Positions 20,732 to 29,323 of a stretch of 64,000 nt of DNA are shown in pieces. The DNA is from Comamonadaceae bacterium G21597-S1. GTDB lineage: Bacteria > Pseudomonadota > Gammaproteobacteria > Burkholderiales > Burkholderiaceae_C. Where the stretch lies: assembly GCA_027214345.1 (NCBI GenBank), contig JAPWHR010000007.1:1-64000 (forward strand), written 5' to 3'. The translations under genes and the position numbers were made by a program. The notes under the pieces are model-generated. The model ran no database searches. It saw nothing but the letters and a program-made list of their open reading frames with translations, and was not told where the DNA came from. The first letter of the stretch is position 1, and each line of letters starts with the position of its first letter.

Positions 20732-21367
20732 ATGCGCATCCTGGCCCGTGATCTCGACCCCCAGCAGACCTACCGACTTCTCACCGGCGTCGTCGTGCCG
20801 CGACCCATCGCATGGGTCTGCAGCCAGTCGAGCGACGGGGTGTTGAACCTGGCGCCGTTCAGCGCCTTCACCTTCGTCTCGAACAAGCCGCCCATGCTGG
20901 GCATCAACGTCGGGCGCAAGGCCGGACGGCGCAAGGACACGGGCAACAACATCCACGCCACTGGCGAATACGTGGTGCACATCGGAGACGCCACGCTGGT
21001 CGAGGCGATCCATGACAGTGCCGTGGAACACCCGCCGCAGGTCAGCGAAGTCGCGTTGCTGGGCCTGGAAACCGTGGCGAGCGAGCAGATTGCGGTGCCG
21101 CGTCTGGCGGCACCGCCGATCGCCATGGAATGCCGCTTGCGCCATACCTGCGCGTTTGGCGACACCGGCTCTGAATTCCTGGTCGGCGAGGTGCTGGTCT
21201 TTCATATACGCGACGGCTTGGTGCACGACGGCAAGATCGATTCCGTCGAACTCGATCCGATCTGCCGCCTGGCAGGCCCCACCTACGCCACGCTCGGACG
21301 GACCGTCACGCTGCGCGCCATCGCCCAGACCGCCAAGACCGTGATGCCCGCCACACACGGGACATGA
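20732..21367 (+). CDS. Flavin reductase family protein (FMN-binding split barrel)
   Basis: A 211-residue protein with the split-barrel flavin-binding fold. PRPIAWVCSQSSDGVLNLAPFSAF (about residues 23-46) is the classic FMN-contact region, followed by GEYVVHI and the GEVLVFHI strand. Such proteins supply reduced flavin to two-component monooxygenases or act on flavin-linked substrates. It is divergent from the Bug operon and overlaps the IclR regulator gene by 4 nt, so it belongs to the same pathway. A partner oxygenase is not encoded in the window. Confidence 0.82.
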   Translation: MRILARDLDPQQTYRLLTGVVVPRPIAWVCSQSSDGVLNLAPFSAFTFVSNKPPMLGINVGRKAGRRKDTGNNIHATGEYVVHIGDATLVEAIHDSAVEHPPQVSEVALLGLETVASEQIAVPRLAAPPIAMECRLRHTCAFGDTGSEFLVGEVLVFHIRDGLVHDGKIDSVELDPICRLAGPTYATLGRTVTLRAIAQTAKTVMPATHGT

Positions 21368-22203
21368 GTCCGCGCAAACCGATGGCAACCCCGGTGGCGC
21401 CGGCGGACGAGCACGCCGGCGCCAGCGCCGGTGTGCAGAGCATCCAGCGTGCGATGGCCGTGTTGCGGCTGGTGGCCTGCGGCATGGAACAAGGGGTTCG
21501 CATCAGCGACATCGCGGCCATGTCCGGACTGAGCCACTCCACCGTGCACCGGTTGCTCAAGGTGCTGGTGCAGGAATCCGCGGTGGAGCAGGATCCGCAG
21601 ACACGCCGCTATCGCATCGGCCCGGAGATGTCCCTGCTCGGGCTGGCGCGCACGAACCGTTTCCCGATCAAGACCATCGCCCAGCCCTACCTCCATGCCC
21701 TGGTGGAACAGATCGGCGACGTGGCTTTTCTCAGCGTGCGCCATGGCGCCGACTCGGTGTGTATCGGCCGTACGCTGGGACACCATGCGATCCAGGTGCT
21801 GTCGATCGAAGAAGGTGCGCGCAGGCCCTTGGGCGCCAGTGTGTCCGGCGTGGTGCTGCTGGCCGGCATGGAGCAGGACCTGTCCGAACGCATCACGCAG
21901 TCCAATGCGGTGCGGCTGGAACGCTCCGGCTTTCTCGCCTCCACGGTACTGGACAAGGTCCGGGCGGCCCGGCAGGCGGGTTTTGTCTACGCGCAAGACG
22001 GTGTCATGCCCGGCACCAGCGCGGTGGCCGTTCCGGTACGGGACCCGCGCGGCCAGGTCGTGGCGGCCATCAGCGTGGCGGCCCTGAACACCCGGCTCGA
22101 TCGCAAGCGCATGCCCGCGGTGCGGTCGTGCATGCTGGAGCAATCGTCGATGATCACGCGCCGCCTGGCCCAACTGGAAAAGGCGCGGCCCAGGCAGGCA
22201 TGA
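21364..22203 (+). CDS. IclR-family transcriptional regulator
   Basis: A 279-residue regulator with an N-terminal winged helix (residues ~22-80; RISDIAAMSGLSHSTVHRLL is the recognition part) and a C-terminal IclR effector-binding domain (~95-265, including SVRHGADSVCIGR and AVAVPVRDPRGQVVAAISV). It most likely controls the divergent Bug/RidA/lactonase/FAH/HpaH operon and its own operon through the paired boxes in the shared control region. The effector is unknown. It converges with the DUF3422 gene, leaving a 34-nt gap. Confidence 0.9.
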   Translation: MSPRKPMATPVAPADEHAGASAGVQSIQRAMAVLRLVACGMEQGVRISDIAAMSGLSHSTVHRLLKVLVQESAVEQDPQTRRYRIGPEMSLLGLARTNRFPIKTIAQPYLHALVEQIGDVAFLSVRHGADSVCIGRTLGHHAIQVLSIEEGARRPLGASVSGVVLLAGMEQDLSERITQSNAVRLERSGFLASTVLDKVRAARQAGFVYAQDGVMPGTSAVAVPVRDPRGQVVAAISVAALNTRLDRKRMPAVRSCMLEQSSMITRRLAQLEKARPRQA

Positions 22204-22237
22204 AAGGTCCGCGCCGCGCCCGGTGCGGCCGGCTCCG

Positions 22238-23533
22238 TCAGTGCGAATCGGTGCCGCGGCCCAGGTCCCGGTGCAGCCGCCGCATCGCGCGCCACACCCA
22301 CAACGCCACCACCGGAATCGCGATCGCGGCGCTGGTCTCCGGGCTCAGCGGCCAGCCCCAGGGCTGGGCGGCCTTGGCCAGGTAGGACACCAGACCCACC
22401 ATGTAGTAGGTGATGGCGGCCACCGACAGACCCTCGACCGTCGACTGCAGCTTCAGCTGCATGCCCTGGCGCCGGTTCATGGCCGTCAGCAGTTCCTGGC
22501 TGCTTTGCTGCTGTTCGATCTCGACCCGGGTGCGCAGCAGGTTGCTGATGCGCGAGACGCGCTGCGACAAGGCGTCCTGCCGGCGCGCCGCCCATGCGCA
22601 GGTGCTGCGCGCCGGGCTCAGCCGCCGGTCCATGAATTCGCGCACCGTCTGCATGCCGGCCAGGCGTGATTCGGCGATGTCCTGGATGCGGCGGTCGACC
22701 AGTTCGAAATAAGCGGCACTGGCCGACAGGCGCGAGTGGGTGGTCGCATGCTGGCTTTCGACCTGCCCGGCCAGCCGGGTCAGGCGATCGAGCAGCATCG
22801 GTTCGTCGGCGCGCGTCGCGGAGCGGATCAGTTCGGCCAGTTCGGCCAGTTCCCGTTCCGCGCTGGCCAGCACTGCGGCCACGTCGCGCGCAGCCGGCAA
22901 TCCCAGCAGCGCCGCCATCCGGTAGGTCTCGATCTCCAGCAGGCGTTGCACCAGCCGGCCGAGCCGGCGCGGCGTCATGCCGCCCGTGAGCAGCAACATG
23001 CGTGAGAACCCGTCGGCATGGATCGCGAAATCGGTATAGAGCTCGCCGAAGCCGTCGGCGACGGTCGAGGCCACCAGGGTTTCTTCCTGCAGCAAGGCAC
23101 GCACCAGCGCGTCGGTGTCGCTGGCGCCGGACGGCAGGATCCACAGGTGCAGGCAGGCCACGGCCTGGCCGGGCAAGGCGGCAAGCCAGGCGCGCGGCAC
23201 CTCGCGCATGGCGGTCTGCGGATCGCGCATGTCCAGCGTCGCCGCGGGTCGGCCGTGGATGAAGGTCCAGGTGACGAATTCGGTATGTTGTTCCCAGCGG
23301 ATCCGGAATCCACCCACGTCCAGTCGCAGGTGGGTGGCGTCCTCGTCGGGTTGGGGCAGATGGTGGTCGCGCAACAACCGGGCCAGGTGTGCACGACTGG
23401 CCTGGCGTTGCTGCGCATCACACACCATCACCACGCGCGAGATCGACTGCGGCGCCTGCATCGCCTCGGGCGGCCTGGCATGCACCTCGTTGTGCAGGAC
23501 GACGCGTTGCGGATGCTGGTCGGGAAGGTTCAT
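22238..23533 (-). CDS. DUF3422 family membrane-anchored protein
   Basis: A 431-residue protein of unknown function, conserved in proteobacteria. The N-terminus (VVLHNEVHARPPEAM, about residues 10-24) is the family signature. A long alpha/beta and then helical cytosolic part follows, and two hydrophobic segments near the C-terminus (about 370-390 and 400-420) make a hairpin anchor. A coiled-coil-like stretch precedes them. It lies downstream of the tctBA genes on the same strand but is separated from them by a terminator-like hairpin, so it is probably a single-gene unit. Confidence 0.8.
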   Translation of the reverse strand: MNLPDQHPQRVVLHNEVHARPPEAMQAPQSISRVVMVCDAQQRQASRAHLARLLRDHHLPQPDEDATHLRLDVGGFRIRWEQHTEFVTWTFIHGRPAATLDMRDPQTAMREVPRAWLAALPGQAVACLHLWILPSGASDTDALVRALLQEETLVASTVADGFGELYTDFAIHADGFSRMLLLTGGMTPRRLGRLVQRLLEIETYRMAALLGLPAARDVAAVLASAERELAELAELIRSATRADEPMLLDRLTRLAGQVESQHATTHSRLSASAAYFELVDRRIQDIAESRLAGMQTVREFMDRRLSPARSTCAWAARRQDALSQRVSRISNLLRTRVEIEQQQSSQELLTAMNRRQGMQLKLQSTVEGLSVAAITYYMVGLVSYLAKAAQPWGWPLSPETSAAIAIPVVALWVWRAMRRLHRDLGRGTDSH

Positions 23534-23596
23534 GGATGCTCTCGGGCAGTTCGCACGCATTGTCGACCAGTCCCGGGCGCGGGGCGAACCCCAAGC

Positions 23597-23623
23597 AAAA
23601 CGGCGCCCGCAGGCGCCGTTTCG
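23597..23623 (-). terminator. Terminator downstream of tctA
   Basis: On the minus strand, AACGGCGCC pairs with GGCGCCGTT across a TGCG loop and is followed by TTGCTT. It sits about 25 nt after the tctA stop and before the DUF3422 gene. Confidence 0.6.
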
Positions 23624-23645
23624 GCGGGAAGGCGGGCGCCCCCGG

Positions 23646-25157
23646 TCAATCCTCGACGAAAGCTTCCTCGCGCTTGCGCTTGACCGACGGCAACAGCACG
23701 ATGACCAGCAGCAAGGCGGCGATGGCCAGCAGACTGGCCGACAGGCCGCGTGTGACGAACACGCTCCAGTCGCCGCGCGAGAGCAACAAGGCACGGCGCA
23801 GGTTCTCCTCCATCATCGGCCCGAGCACATAACCCAGCAGCAAGGGTGCGGGTTCGATGCCCAGCTTGATGAACAGGTAACCGATCACGCCGAAGATCGC
23901 CACCATCCAGATGTCGAAGGTGTTGTTGTTGGTCGAATACACGCCGATGGCGCAGAACAGCACGATGGCCGGGAACAACCAGCGGTAGGGCACGGTCAGC
24001 AGCTTGATCCAGATGCCGATCAGCGGCAGGTTCAGGATGATCAGCATCGCGTTGCCGATCCACATCGACGCGATCAGGCCCCAAAACAGCTCCGGGTTGC
24101 TGGTCATCACCTGCGGGCCCGGCTGGATGTTGTGGATGGTCATCGCGCCGACCATCAGCGCCATCACCGCGTTGGGTGGGATGCCCAGCGTCAGCAGCGG
24201 GATGAACGAGGTCTGCGAGGCCGCGTTGTTGGCCGACTCGGGACCGGCGACACCGCGGATGTTGCCCTTGCCGAAGGCCACTTCACCCGGCCGCATTTTG
24301 GCCTTCTTCTCGATCGTGTAAGCGGCAAAGGCCGACATCGTCGCGCCGCCACCGGGCAGGATGCCCAGCGCGGAGCCCAGCAAGGTGCCGCGCAATACCG
24401 CGGGGAACATGTTGCGGAAGTCTTCCTTGGTGGGCATCAGGCCCTTGACCTCGGCCGCGAAAACCTGGCGCTCGCTCTCATGCTTGCCCAGGTTGCTGAT
24501 GATCTCGCCATAACCGAACACGCCCATGCCGATCACGATGAAGCCGATGCCGTCGGTCAACTCGGGAATGTCGAAGCTGAAGCGCGCCACGCCGGAGTTC
24601 ACGTCGGTGCCGACCAGGCCCATCAGCAGGCCCAGCAGGATCATGCCGACCGCCTTCAGGATGGAGCCCGAAGCCAGCACGATGGCGCCGATCAGGCCCA
24701 GGATCATCAGCGAGAAATATTCGGCCGGCCCGAACTTGAAGGCGACCTCGGTCAGCGGCACCGCGAAACCGGCCAGCACCAGGGTGCCGACGCAGCCGGC
24801 GAAGAACGAACCGAGGCCGGCCGCCGCGAGGGCCGGACCCGCCCTGCCCTGGCGCGCCATCTGGTAGCCGTCGATCACTGTGACGACGGACGACGCCTCT
24901 CCCGGCAGGTTGACCAAGATGGCCGTGGTGGAGCCGCCATACTGGGCGCCGTAATAGATGCCGGCCAGCATGATCAGTGCCGACACCGGAGGCAGGGCAT
25001 AGGTGGCGGGCAGCAGCATGGCGATGGTTGCCAGCGGCCCGATGCCCGGCAACACGCCGATCAGCGTGCCCAGCAAGCAGCCGACGAACGCATACAGCAG
25101 ATTGATCGGTGTGAACGCAACGCCGAAGCCGATCGCGAGGTTGTTGAACAAATCCAT
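23646..25157 (-). CDS. tctA: Tripartite tricarboxylate transporter permease, large subunit
   Basis: A 503-residue inner-membrane protein with about ten to twelve membrane segments, the main channel of a TTT carrier driven by a proton or sodium gradient. The signatures LIGVLPGIGPLATIAMLLP (about residues 30-48) and GxLPGGGATMSAFAAYTIEKK (~265) are typical. I chose ATG 25157 (MDLFNNLAIG); it is 11 nt after tctB. No tctC receptor gene is adjacent, so one or more distant Bug receptors, such as the one at 19383, must feed it. Confidence 0.92.
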   Translation of the reverse strand: MDLFNNLAIGFGVAFTPINLLYAFVGCLLGTLIGVLPGIGPLATIAMLLPATYALPPVSALIMLAGIYYGAQYGGSTTAILVNLPGEASSVVTVIDGYQMARQGRAGPALAAAGLGSFFAGCVGTLVLAGFAVPLTEVAFKFGPAEYFSLMILGLIGAIVLASGSILKAVGMILLGLLMGLVGTDVNSGVARFSFDIPELTDGIGFIVIGMGVFGYGEIISNLGKHESERQVFAAEVKGLMPTKEDFRNMFPAVLRGTLLGSALGILPGGGATMSAFAAYTIEKKAKMRPGEVAFGKGNIRGVAGPESANNAASQTSFIPLLTLGIPPNAVMALMVGAMTIHNIQPGPQVMTSNPELFWGLIASMWIGNAMLIILNLPLIGIWIKLLTVPYRWLFPAIVLFCAIGVYSTNNNTFDIWMVAIFGVIGYLFIKLGIEPAPLLLGYVLGPMMEENLRRALLLSRGDWSVFVTRGLSASLLAIAALLLVIVLLPSVKRKREEAFVED

Positions 25158-25168
25158 GCTTTTTCCCC

Positions 25169-25657
25169 TTAACCGGCGATGAACGCAGGCCACGCGGGGA
25201 ACTGCAGTTTCAATGCCACGATGAACGTCAGATAGCAGGCCACGGCCAGGATGAGGGACAGGATCAGCACTTCCTTGAACCTGAATTCATCGCCGGCAAG
25301 CGCGGCGATGAAGGTCAACGCAATGATGGCTGCGCTCAGCCCCATGTACGGCAAGCCGATACTCGGCAGCCCTCCCAGCAACACGCCGAAACTCAGGTTC
25401 GACAGGATGATGAAGAACAGTGGCTTCCAGGCAATCTTGCCGACCTTGTCACCGTCTTCGGTTTCGATCGACAAGGCAGCGAAGGTAACGGCCATTCCGA
25501 CCACCGCCATCAGGATGCCCAGCAACAACGGGAAATACCCTGGCCCCATGCGGGCCGCGTCGCCGACTTTGTAGCTGGTCGCGCCCCAGGCAAACGCGAC
25601 ACCGACCACGATGAACAACAGGCCTGAGAAAAAGTCCTTCTGACTTTTGATCCGCAT
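25169..25657 (-). CDS. tctB: Tripartite tricarboxylate transporter small subunit
   Basis: A 162-residue membrane protein with four predicted helices. The family pattern is MGPGYFPLLLGILMAVVGM near residues 37-55. It is the small subunit of the TTT carrier and lies directly upstream of tctA. AGAGGAG precedes the ATG. The promoter region upstream contains two sets of direct repeats (see 25672-25750). Confidence 0.9.
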   Translation of the reverse strand: MRIKSQKDFFSGLLFIVVGVAFAWGATSYKVGDAARMGPGYFPLLLGILMAVVGMAVTFAALSIETEDGDKVGKIAWKPLFFIILSNLSFGVLLGGLPSIGLPYMGLSAAIIALTFIAALAGDEFRFKEVLILSLILAVACYLTFIVALKLQFPAWPAFIAG

Positions 25658-25671
25658 GCAAACGCTCCTCT

Positions 25672-25750
25672 GATTGTGAAACCGAGCGCGATTGTGAGCA
25701 GCGTTTGGCGCCGTGGCGATGTGGATACCACCTACTGGCGCATGTGGATA
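25672..25750 (-). promoter_or_regulatory. Direct repeats in the tctBA promoter region
   Basis: Two copies of TCACAATC (minus strand; plus-strand GATTGTGA at 25672-25679 and 25690-25697, 18 bp apart). Farther upstream are two copies of TATCCACAT(G)CGCC (plus-strand 25737-25750 and 25715-25727, about 23 bp apart). Tandem repeats about two helical turns apart suit a response regulator; known TTT systems are often run by TctD. No regulator gene is adjacent. Confidence 0.4.
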
Positions 25751-25789
25751 ACACGTACCCGCGGCCGCCCGGGCCGGGGACGCGGGGCC

Positions 25790-27574
25790 TTATTGCAGCG
25801 GTGGTGTCGCCGCCAGGACTTCGGCCATCACCGTCGTTCCGTGCGCCACCTCGAGCGCGCCGGCCAGCCGCAGCGGCCGCATGCCGTCCTTGACGGCCTG
25901 GCGGCGCAAGGCATCGGTGTTGGGCTCGCGCGTGACCGTGGCCTTGAACGCTTCGGTCACGACCAGCAGTTCATACAGGCCGGTGCGGCCGCGAAAGCCG
26001 GTCATGCGGCAATCGACGCAACCCACCGGCTTGAACGGCCGGTAGGCGCCGTTGATCTGCCAGGGCTTGACGAACTCGGCCAGGTCGGCGCGGTTCGCAT
26101 CCGGGTCGCGCTCGCGGCACTTGTCGCACAGGGTGCGCACCAGGCGTTGCGCCAGCACACCGTTCAAGGTGGCGTTGATCAGGTAGGGCGGGATGCCCAG
26201 TTCCAGCAAGCGGCTGACCGCGGACGGCGCGTCGTTGGTGTGCAGCGTCGAGAACACCAGGTGGCCGGTGAGCGCAGCCTGCACCGCCATCTCGGCGGTC
26301 TGCAGGTCGCGGATCTCGCCGACCATGATGATGTCCGGGTCCTGGCGCATCAGCGCGCGCAGGCCTTCCGTGAAGCCGAAATCGAGCTGGGGTTGGACCT
26401 GCGTCTGGTTGAACGAGGGCTCGATCATCTCGATCGGGTCTTCCACCGTGCTGACATTGACCTCCTCGGTCGCCACCCGCTTGAGCGTGGAATACAGCGT
26501 CGTCGTCTTGCCCGATCCGGTGGGCCCGGTGACCAGCACGATGCCGTGCGGCCGGCGCACCAGCGCCTCCCAGCGCTGCGCGTCGTGCGACCCGAAACCG
26601 AGCGCGTCGAGGTCCTTGACCGCCGTGTCCGGGTCGAAGATGCGCATCACCATCTTCTCGCCGAACGCGGTCGGCAAGGTGGAAATCCGCATCTCGACCT
26701 CGTCGCCGCGCGGGTTGCGGGTCTTGATGCGGCCGTCCTGCGGGCGGCGTTTCTCGACCACGTCCATGCGCCCGAGCAGCTTGATGCGCGCGGTCATCGC
26801 GTTGAGCACGCCCATCGGCATCTGGTAGACCGGATGCAGCACGCCGTCGATGCGAAAGCGGATCACGCCCTGTTCGCGCCGCGGCTCCAGGTGGATGTCG
26901 CTGGCGCGCTGGTCGAATGCGTATTGCCACAACCAATCGACCACCTGCACCACGCCCTGGTCATTGGCGTCGAGCTGCTTGTTGGCCTTGCCCAGCTCGA
27001 CCAGCTGCTCGAAACTGGCGCCAGCATTGCCGCCGCCTGACTTCATCGCCGAACGCACCGATTTGGCCAGCGCATAGAACTCGGCGGTGTAGCGCGCGAT
27101 CTCCTGCGGGCTGGCCAGCACACGGCGCACCGAACGCCGGCTCTGGCGCTCGACCTCGGCGACCCAGTCGTGGATGAACGGCTCGGCCGTGGCCACGACC
27201 ATCTCGGTCGGCGTAACCTGTACCGGCAGCACCCGATGTCGCTCGGCGTACGGCGCGCTCATCGCATCGGCCACCTTGCCGACATCGACTTTGAGCGGAT
27301 CGATGCGCAGGTAGCCCAGACCGGCGCGGCCGGCCAGCCATTCGGTCAGCGACTCGATATCGAGCGCGCGGTTGTCGGCGGCGCGGCGCATCGAGACGCT
27401 GGCCAGGCGCACCAGCGGATGTTGCGCACTTTCGGCCTGCGAGCAGCGCGCGATCGTGCGTTCGGCCTCGTCGGGCGCGATCACGCCGTCGGCGCGCAGC
27501 CACTCGACCAGCGCGCGCCAGTCCAGCGGCCCCTGGGCCTTGGCAGTGGAGTCGGTCCGCACAACGCCGTTCAT
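25790..27574 (-). CDS. GspE/PulE-family secretion or pilus assembly ATPase
   Basis: A 594-residue hexameric traffic ATPase. It has an N-terminal MshEN-like domain (~15-150), Walker A GPTGSGKTTT (~350), the Walker B/Asp box DIIMVGEIRD (~418) and a C-terminal zinc-binding tetracysteine (CDKC ... CVDC, about 505-545). Length and zinc site fit type II secretion GspE or type IV pilus PilB. It is an orphan, with no other gsp or pil genes in the window. The start overlaps the aminopropyltransferase-like gene by 4 nt. The open frame continues far upstream through the neighbouring genes, but that extension is an antisense-type shadow. Confidence 0.85.
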   Translation of the reverse strand: MNGVVRTDSTAKAQGPLDWRALVEWLRADGVIAPDEAERTIARCSQAESAQHPLVRLASVSMRRAADNRALDIESLTEWLAGRAGLGYLRIDPLKVDVGKVADAMSAPYAERHRVLPVQVTPTEMVVATAEPFIHDWVAEVERQSRRSVRRVLASPQEIARYTAEFYALAKSVRSAMKSGGGNAGASFEQLVELGKANKQLDANDQGVVQVVDWLWQYAFDQRASDIHLEPRREQGVIRFRIDGVLHPVYQMPMGVLNAMTARIKLLGRMDVVEKRRPQDGRIKTRNPRGDEVEMRISTLPTAFGEKMVMRIFDPDTAVKDLDALGFGSHDAQRWEALVRRPHGIVLVTGPTGSGKTTTLYSTLKRVATEEVNVSTVEDPIEMIEPSFNQTQVQPQLDFGFTEGLRALMRQDPDIIMVGEIRDLQTAEMAVQAALTGHLVFSTLHTNDAPSAVSRLLELGIPPYLINATLNGVLAQRLVRTLCDKCRERDPDANRADLAEFVKPWQINGAYRPFKPVGCVDCRMTGFRGRTGLYELLVVTEAFKATVTREPNTDALRRQAVKDGMRPLRLAGALEVAHGTTVMAEVLAATPPLQ

Positions 27575-28338
27575 CGCGCCGCCACCAGGGGCTTGAGCAC
27601 CCGGACCCATTGCGCCGCCGGCAAGGCCCAGCGTTGTTCGATGTCCTGGGCCCGCTGCTGCAACACGGCGCGGGTGGGCCGCACGGCCGTCTTTTGCGCC
27701 AGCACCACGGTGTTGCCTTCCCGCGTGGCCTTGAACGGCCAGATCGCCTCGCGTCCGAATACCGCCGACAAGCGCTCGACGCTGCGAACGCAGCTCGACG
27801 AACGGCCGAACAGGTTCACGGTCAGGCAACCGTCGTCGGTCAGCAGGCGCCGGCAATCGGCATAAAAGGCCTCGCTGTCGAGCACCGGGGCGGCCGCCTC
27901 GTGGTCGTACAGATCGACCTGCAAGGCGTCGATGCGGCCGAACCATTGCGGATCCCGGATCTCCTGCGCGGCGTCGGCCAGCAGCACGCGCATGCGGGCG
28001 TTGTCGGGCGGCAGCTTGAACCAGCCACGGCAGGCCACCAGCACCTTGGGATTGATCTCGATGGCGACCGTCTGCATGCGCAGCACCTTGGAGCAGAACT
28101 TGGTCAGCGACCCGGCACCCAGGCCGAGCTGCATGGCCTGGCGGCGCGGCACCGAGGCCGGCTCGACGAACAACAGCCAGGCCATCATGCGCTGGATGTA
28201 CTGGTGCACCAGTACCTGCGGCGAATCGATCAGCATCGAGCCCTGGATCCAGATCGAGTCCAGGTGCAGATGCCGCACCGGGCCCTCGTCGGAGAAATAC
28301 ACATCGGCCAGTTGATTCGTATCGGTCGTCGTCACCAT
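27571..28338 (-). CDS. Spermidine synthase-like (polyamine aminopropyltransferase fold) protein
   Basis: A 255-residue Rossmann-fold protein. MQLGLGAGSLTKFCSK (near residue 68) is the decarboxylated-SAM/SAM loop, and AIEINPKVLVACR is the acidic strand-2 motif. VDLYDHEAA (near 142) replaces the DxxD catalytic motif of true spermidine synthases only in part, so the activity could be aminopropyl transfer or simple methyl transfer. It lies between tatD and a GspE-type ATPase gene, overlapping the latter by 4 nt. Proteins of this kind are often annotated as speE-like with no known substrate. Confidence 0.7.
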   Translation of the reverse strand: MVTTTDTNQLADVYFSDEGPVRHLHLDSIWIQGSMLIDSPQVLVHQYIQRMMAWLLFVEPASVPRRQAMQLGLGAGSLTKFCSKVLRMQTVAIEINPKVLVACRGWFKLPPDNARMRVLLADAAQEIRDPQWFGRIDALQVDLYDHEAAAPVLDSEAFYADCRRLLTDDGCLTVNLFGRSSSCVRSVERLSAVFGREAIWPFKATREGNTVVLAQKTAVRPTRAVLQQRAQDIEQRWALPAAQWVRVLKPLVAAR

Positions 28339-28344
28339 GGCGCG

Positions 28345-29190
28345 TTATACCAGCAAGGCCCGCAGTTTCGGCAGCGCCACGCAGGCATTCTCGGCGGTTG
28401 CCGCGGCAAGTTCCGGCGCCGCCATTGCACGCAGCTGCGCCACCACCGCCGCGATGGCCGGCAGCTCGCCCGGCTCGTTGACCGCCTGCGCCTGGCCGGC
28501 GGCGCGCTCGGCTGCGGTGCGGTACAACCAGTGCGGCGGGATGTCCGGCGCGTCGGTTTCGAGCACCAGGTCGTGCAGTGGCAGGTCCGACGCCAGGCGG
28601 CGCAGCTGCAAGGCCCGCTCGAACGTCACCGCGCCGCCGAAGCCGAGCTTGAAACCCAGCGCCGCGAACATCCGCGCCTGCTGCCAGCTGCCCGCGAATG
28701 CGTGGGCGATGCCGGTCCAGCCGGCCTCGGGCACCACGGCCCGCAGGCCGCGCAACAGGCGGTCGGCCGAACGCCGCACATGCAGGATGACCGGCAAGCC
28801 GAAGCGGCGCGCCAGCTGCAGCTGTTCCAGGTAGAACCGCTCCTGGCGCGCGCGCATGGCAGGCTCGCACAAGGCCGGCACGAAGAAGTCCAGCCCGATC
28901 TCGCCGACCGCGACCAGGCGCGGATCGTCGCGATGGGCCTGCAGCGCCTGCGCCAGGCGCTGCAGGTCGCCGTCGTCGGCCTGCGGCACGAACAGCGGAT
29001 GGATGCCCAGCGCATAACTGTCGCCTCCCCCATGGGCCAGTGCCCGCACGGCATCGAAATGGTCGACGCAGACCGCCGGTATCACGCAATGCGCGACACC
29101 GCGCTCGCGCGCGCGCGCGCGTACAAGCACCATCCGATCCGCGAACTCCGGCGCATCGAGATGGCAATGGGTGTCGATCCAGGTTGTCAT
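28345..29190 (-). CDS. TatD-family metal-dependent hydrolase (DNase)
   Basis: A 281-residue TIM-barrel nuclease-like protein. It shows the metal-binding DTHCHLDAPEF (residues 6-16), the Glu in VAVGEIGLDFF (~92), a His in VILHVRRSADR (~132), and the closing Asp in VLETDAPDIPPHW (~208). TatD proteins act as 3'-5' exonucleases or D-aminoacyl-tRNA/DNA-repair hydrolases. It lies 6 nt before the aminopropyltransferase-like gene and is divergent from the ABC importer operon. Confidence 0.88.
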   Translation of the reverse strand: MTTWIDTHCHLDAPEFADRMVLVRARARERGVAHCVIPAVCVDHFDAVRALAHGGGDSYALGIHPLFVPQADDGDLQRLAQALQAHRDDPRLVAVGEIGLDFFVPALCEPAMRARQERFYLEQLQLARRFGLPVILHVRRSADRLLRGLRAVVPEAGWTGIAHAFAGSWQQARMFAALGFKLGFGGAVTFERALQLRRLASDLPLHDLVLETDAPDIPPHWLYRTAAERAAGQAQAVNEPGELPAIAAVVAQLRAMAAPELAAATAENACVALPKLRALLV

Positions 29191-29232
29191 ACAGGGAAAA
29201 CCCTCTCCGCAGGTCGCTTGCCTAGCCTTCGC

Positions 29233-29278
29233 TTTGACACTAGATTGTCATGGGAGCGTCATCCTGAGCCGCTACGCT
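29233..29278 (+). promoter_or_regulatory. Pho-box-like array and -10 for the ABC importer operon
   Basis: Three half-sites recur every 11 bp: TTTGACA (GACA at 29236), TTGTCAT (GTCA at 29247) and GCGTCAT (GTCA at 29258). This is the spacing of PhoB boxes (CTGTCAT-N4-CTGTCAT). A TACGCT -10-like hexamer follows at 29273-29278, 10 nt after the last half-site, as in PhoB-activated promoters. The predicted start point near 29285 gives a 38-nt leader with AAGGAAG before the ATG. Confidence 0.5.
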
Positions 29279-29323
29279 GCTGTCACCGTTTCACGCGATT
29301 GTCATTCACCCCAAGGAAGCACC

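Noticed and set aside
23115-25172. A 685-codon plus-strand frame over DUF3422 and tctA
   Set aside because: It is antisense to DUF3422 and tctA and is dominated by Gln/His/Asp runs typical of a shadow frame.
25790-29167. Apparent giant fusion of GspE with upstream sequence (1125 codons)
   Set aside because: The extra N-terminal part is the wrong-frame reading of the aminopropyltransferase and tatD genes; the true start is at 27574 with a 4-bp overlap.
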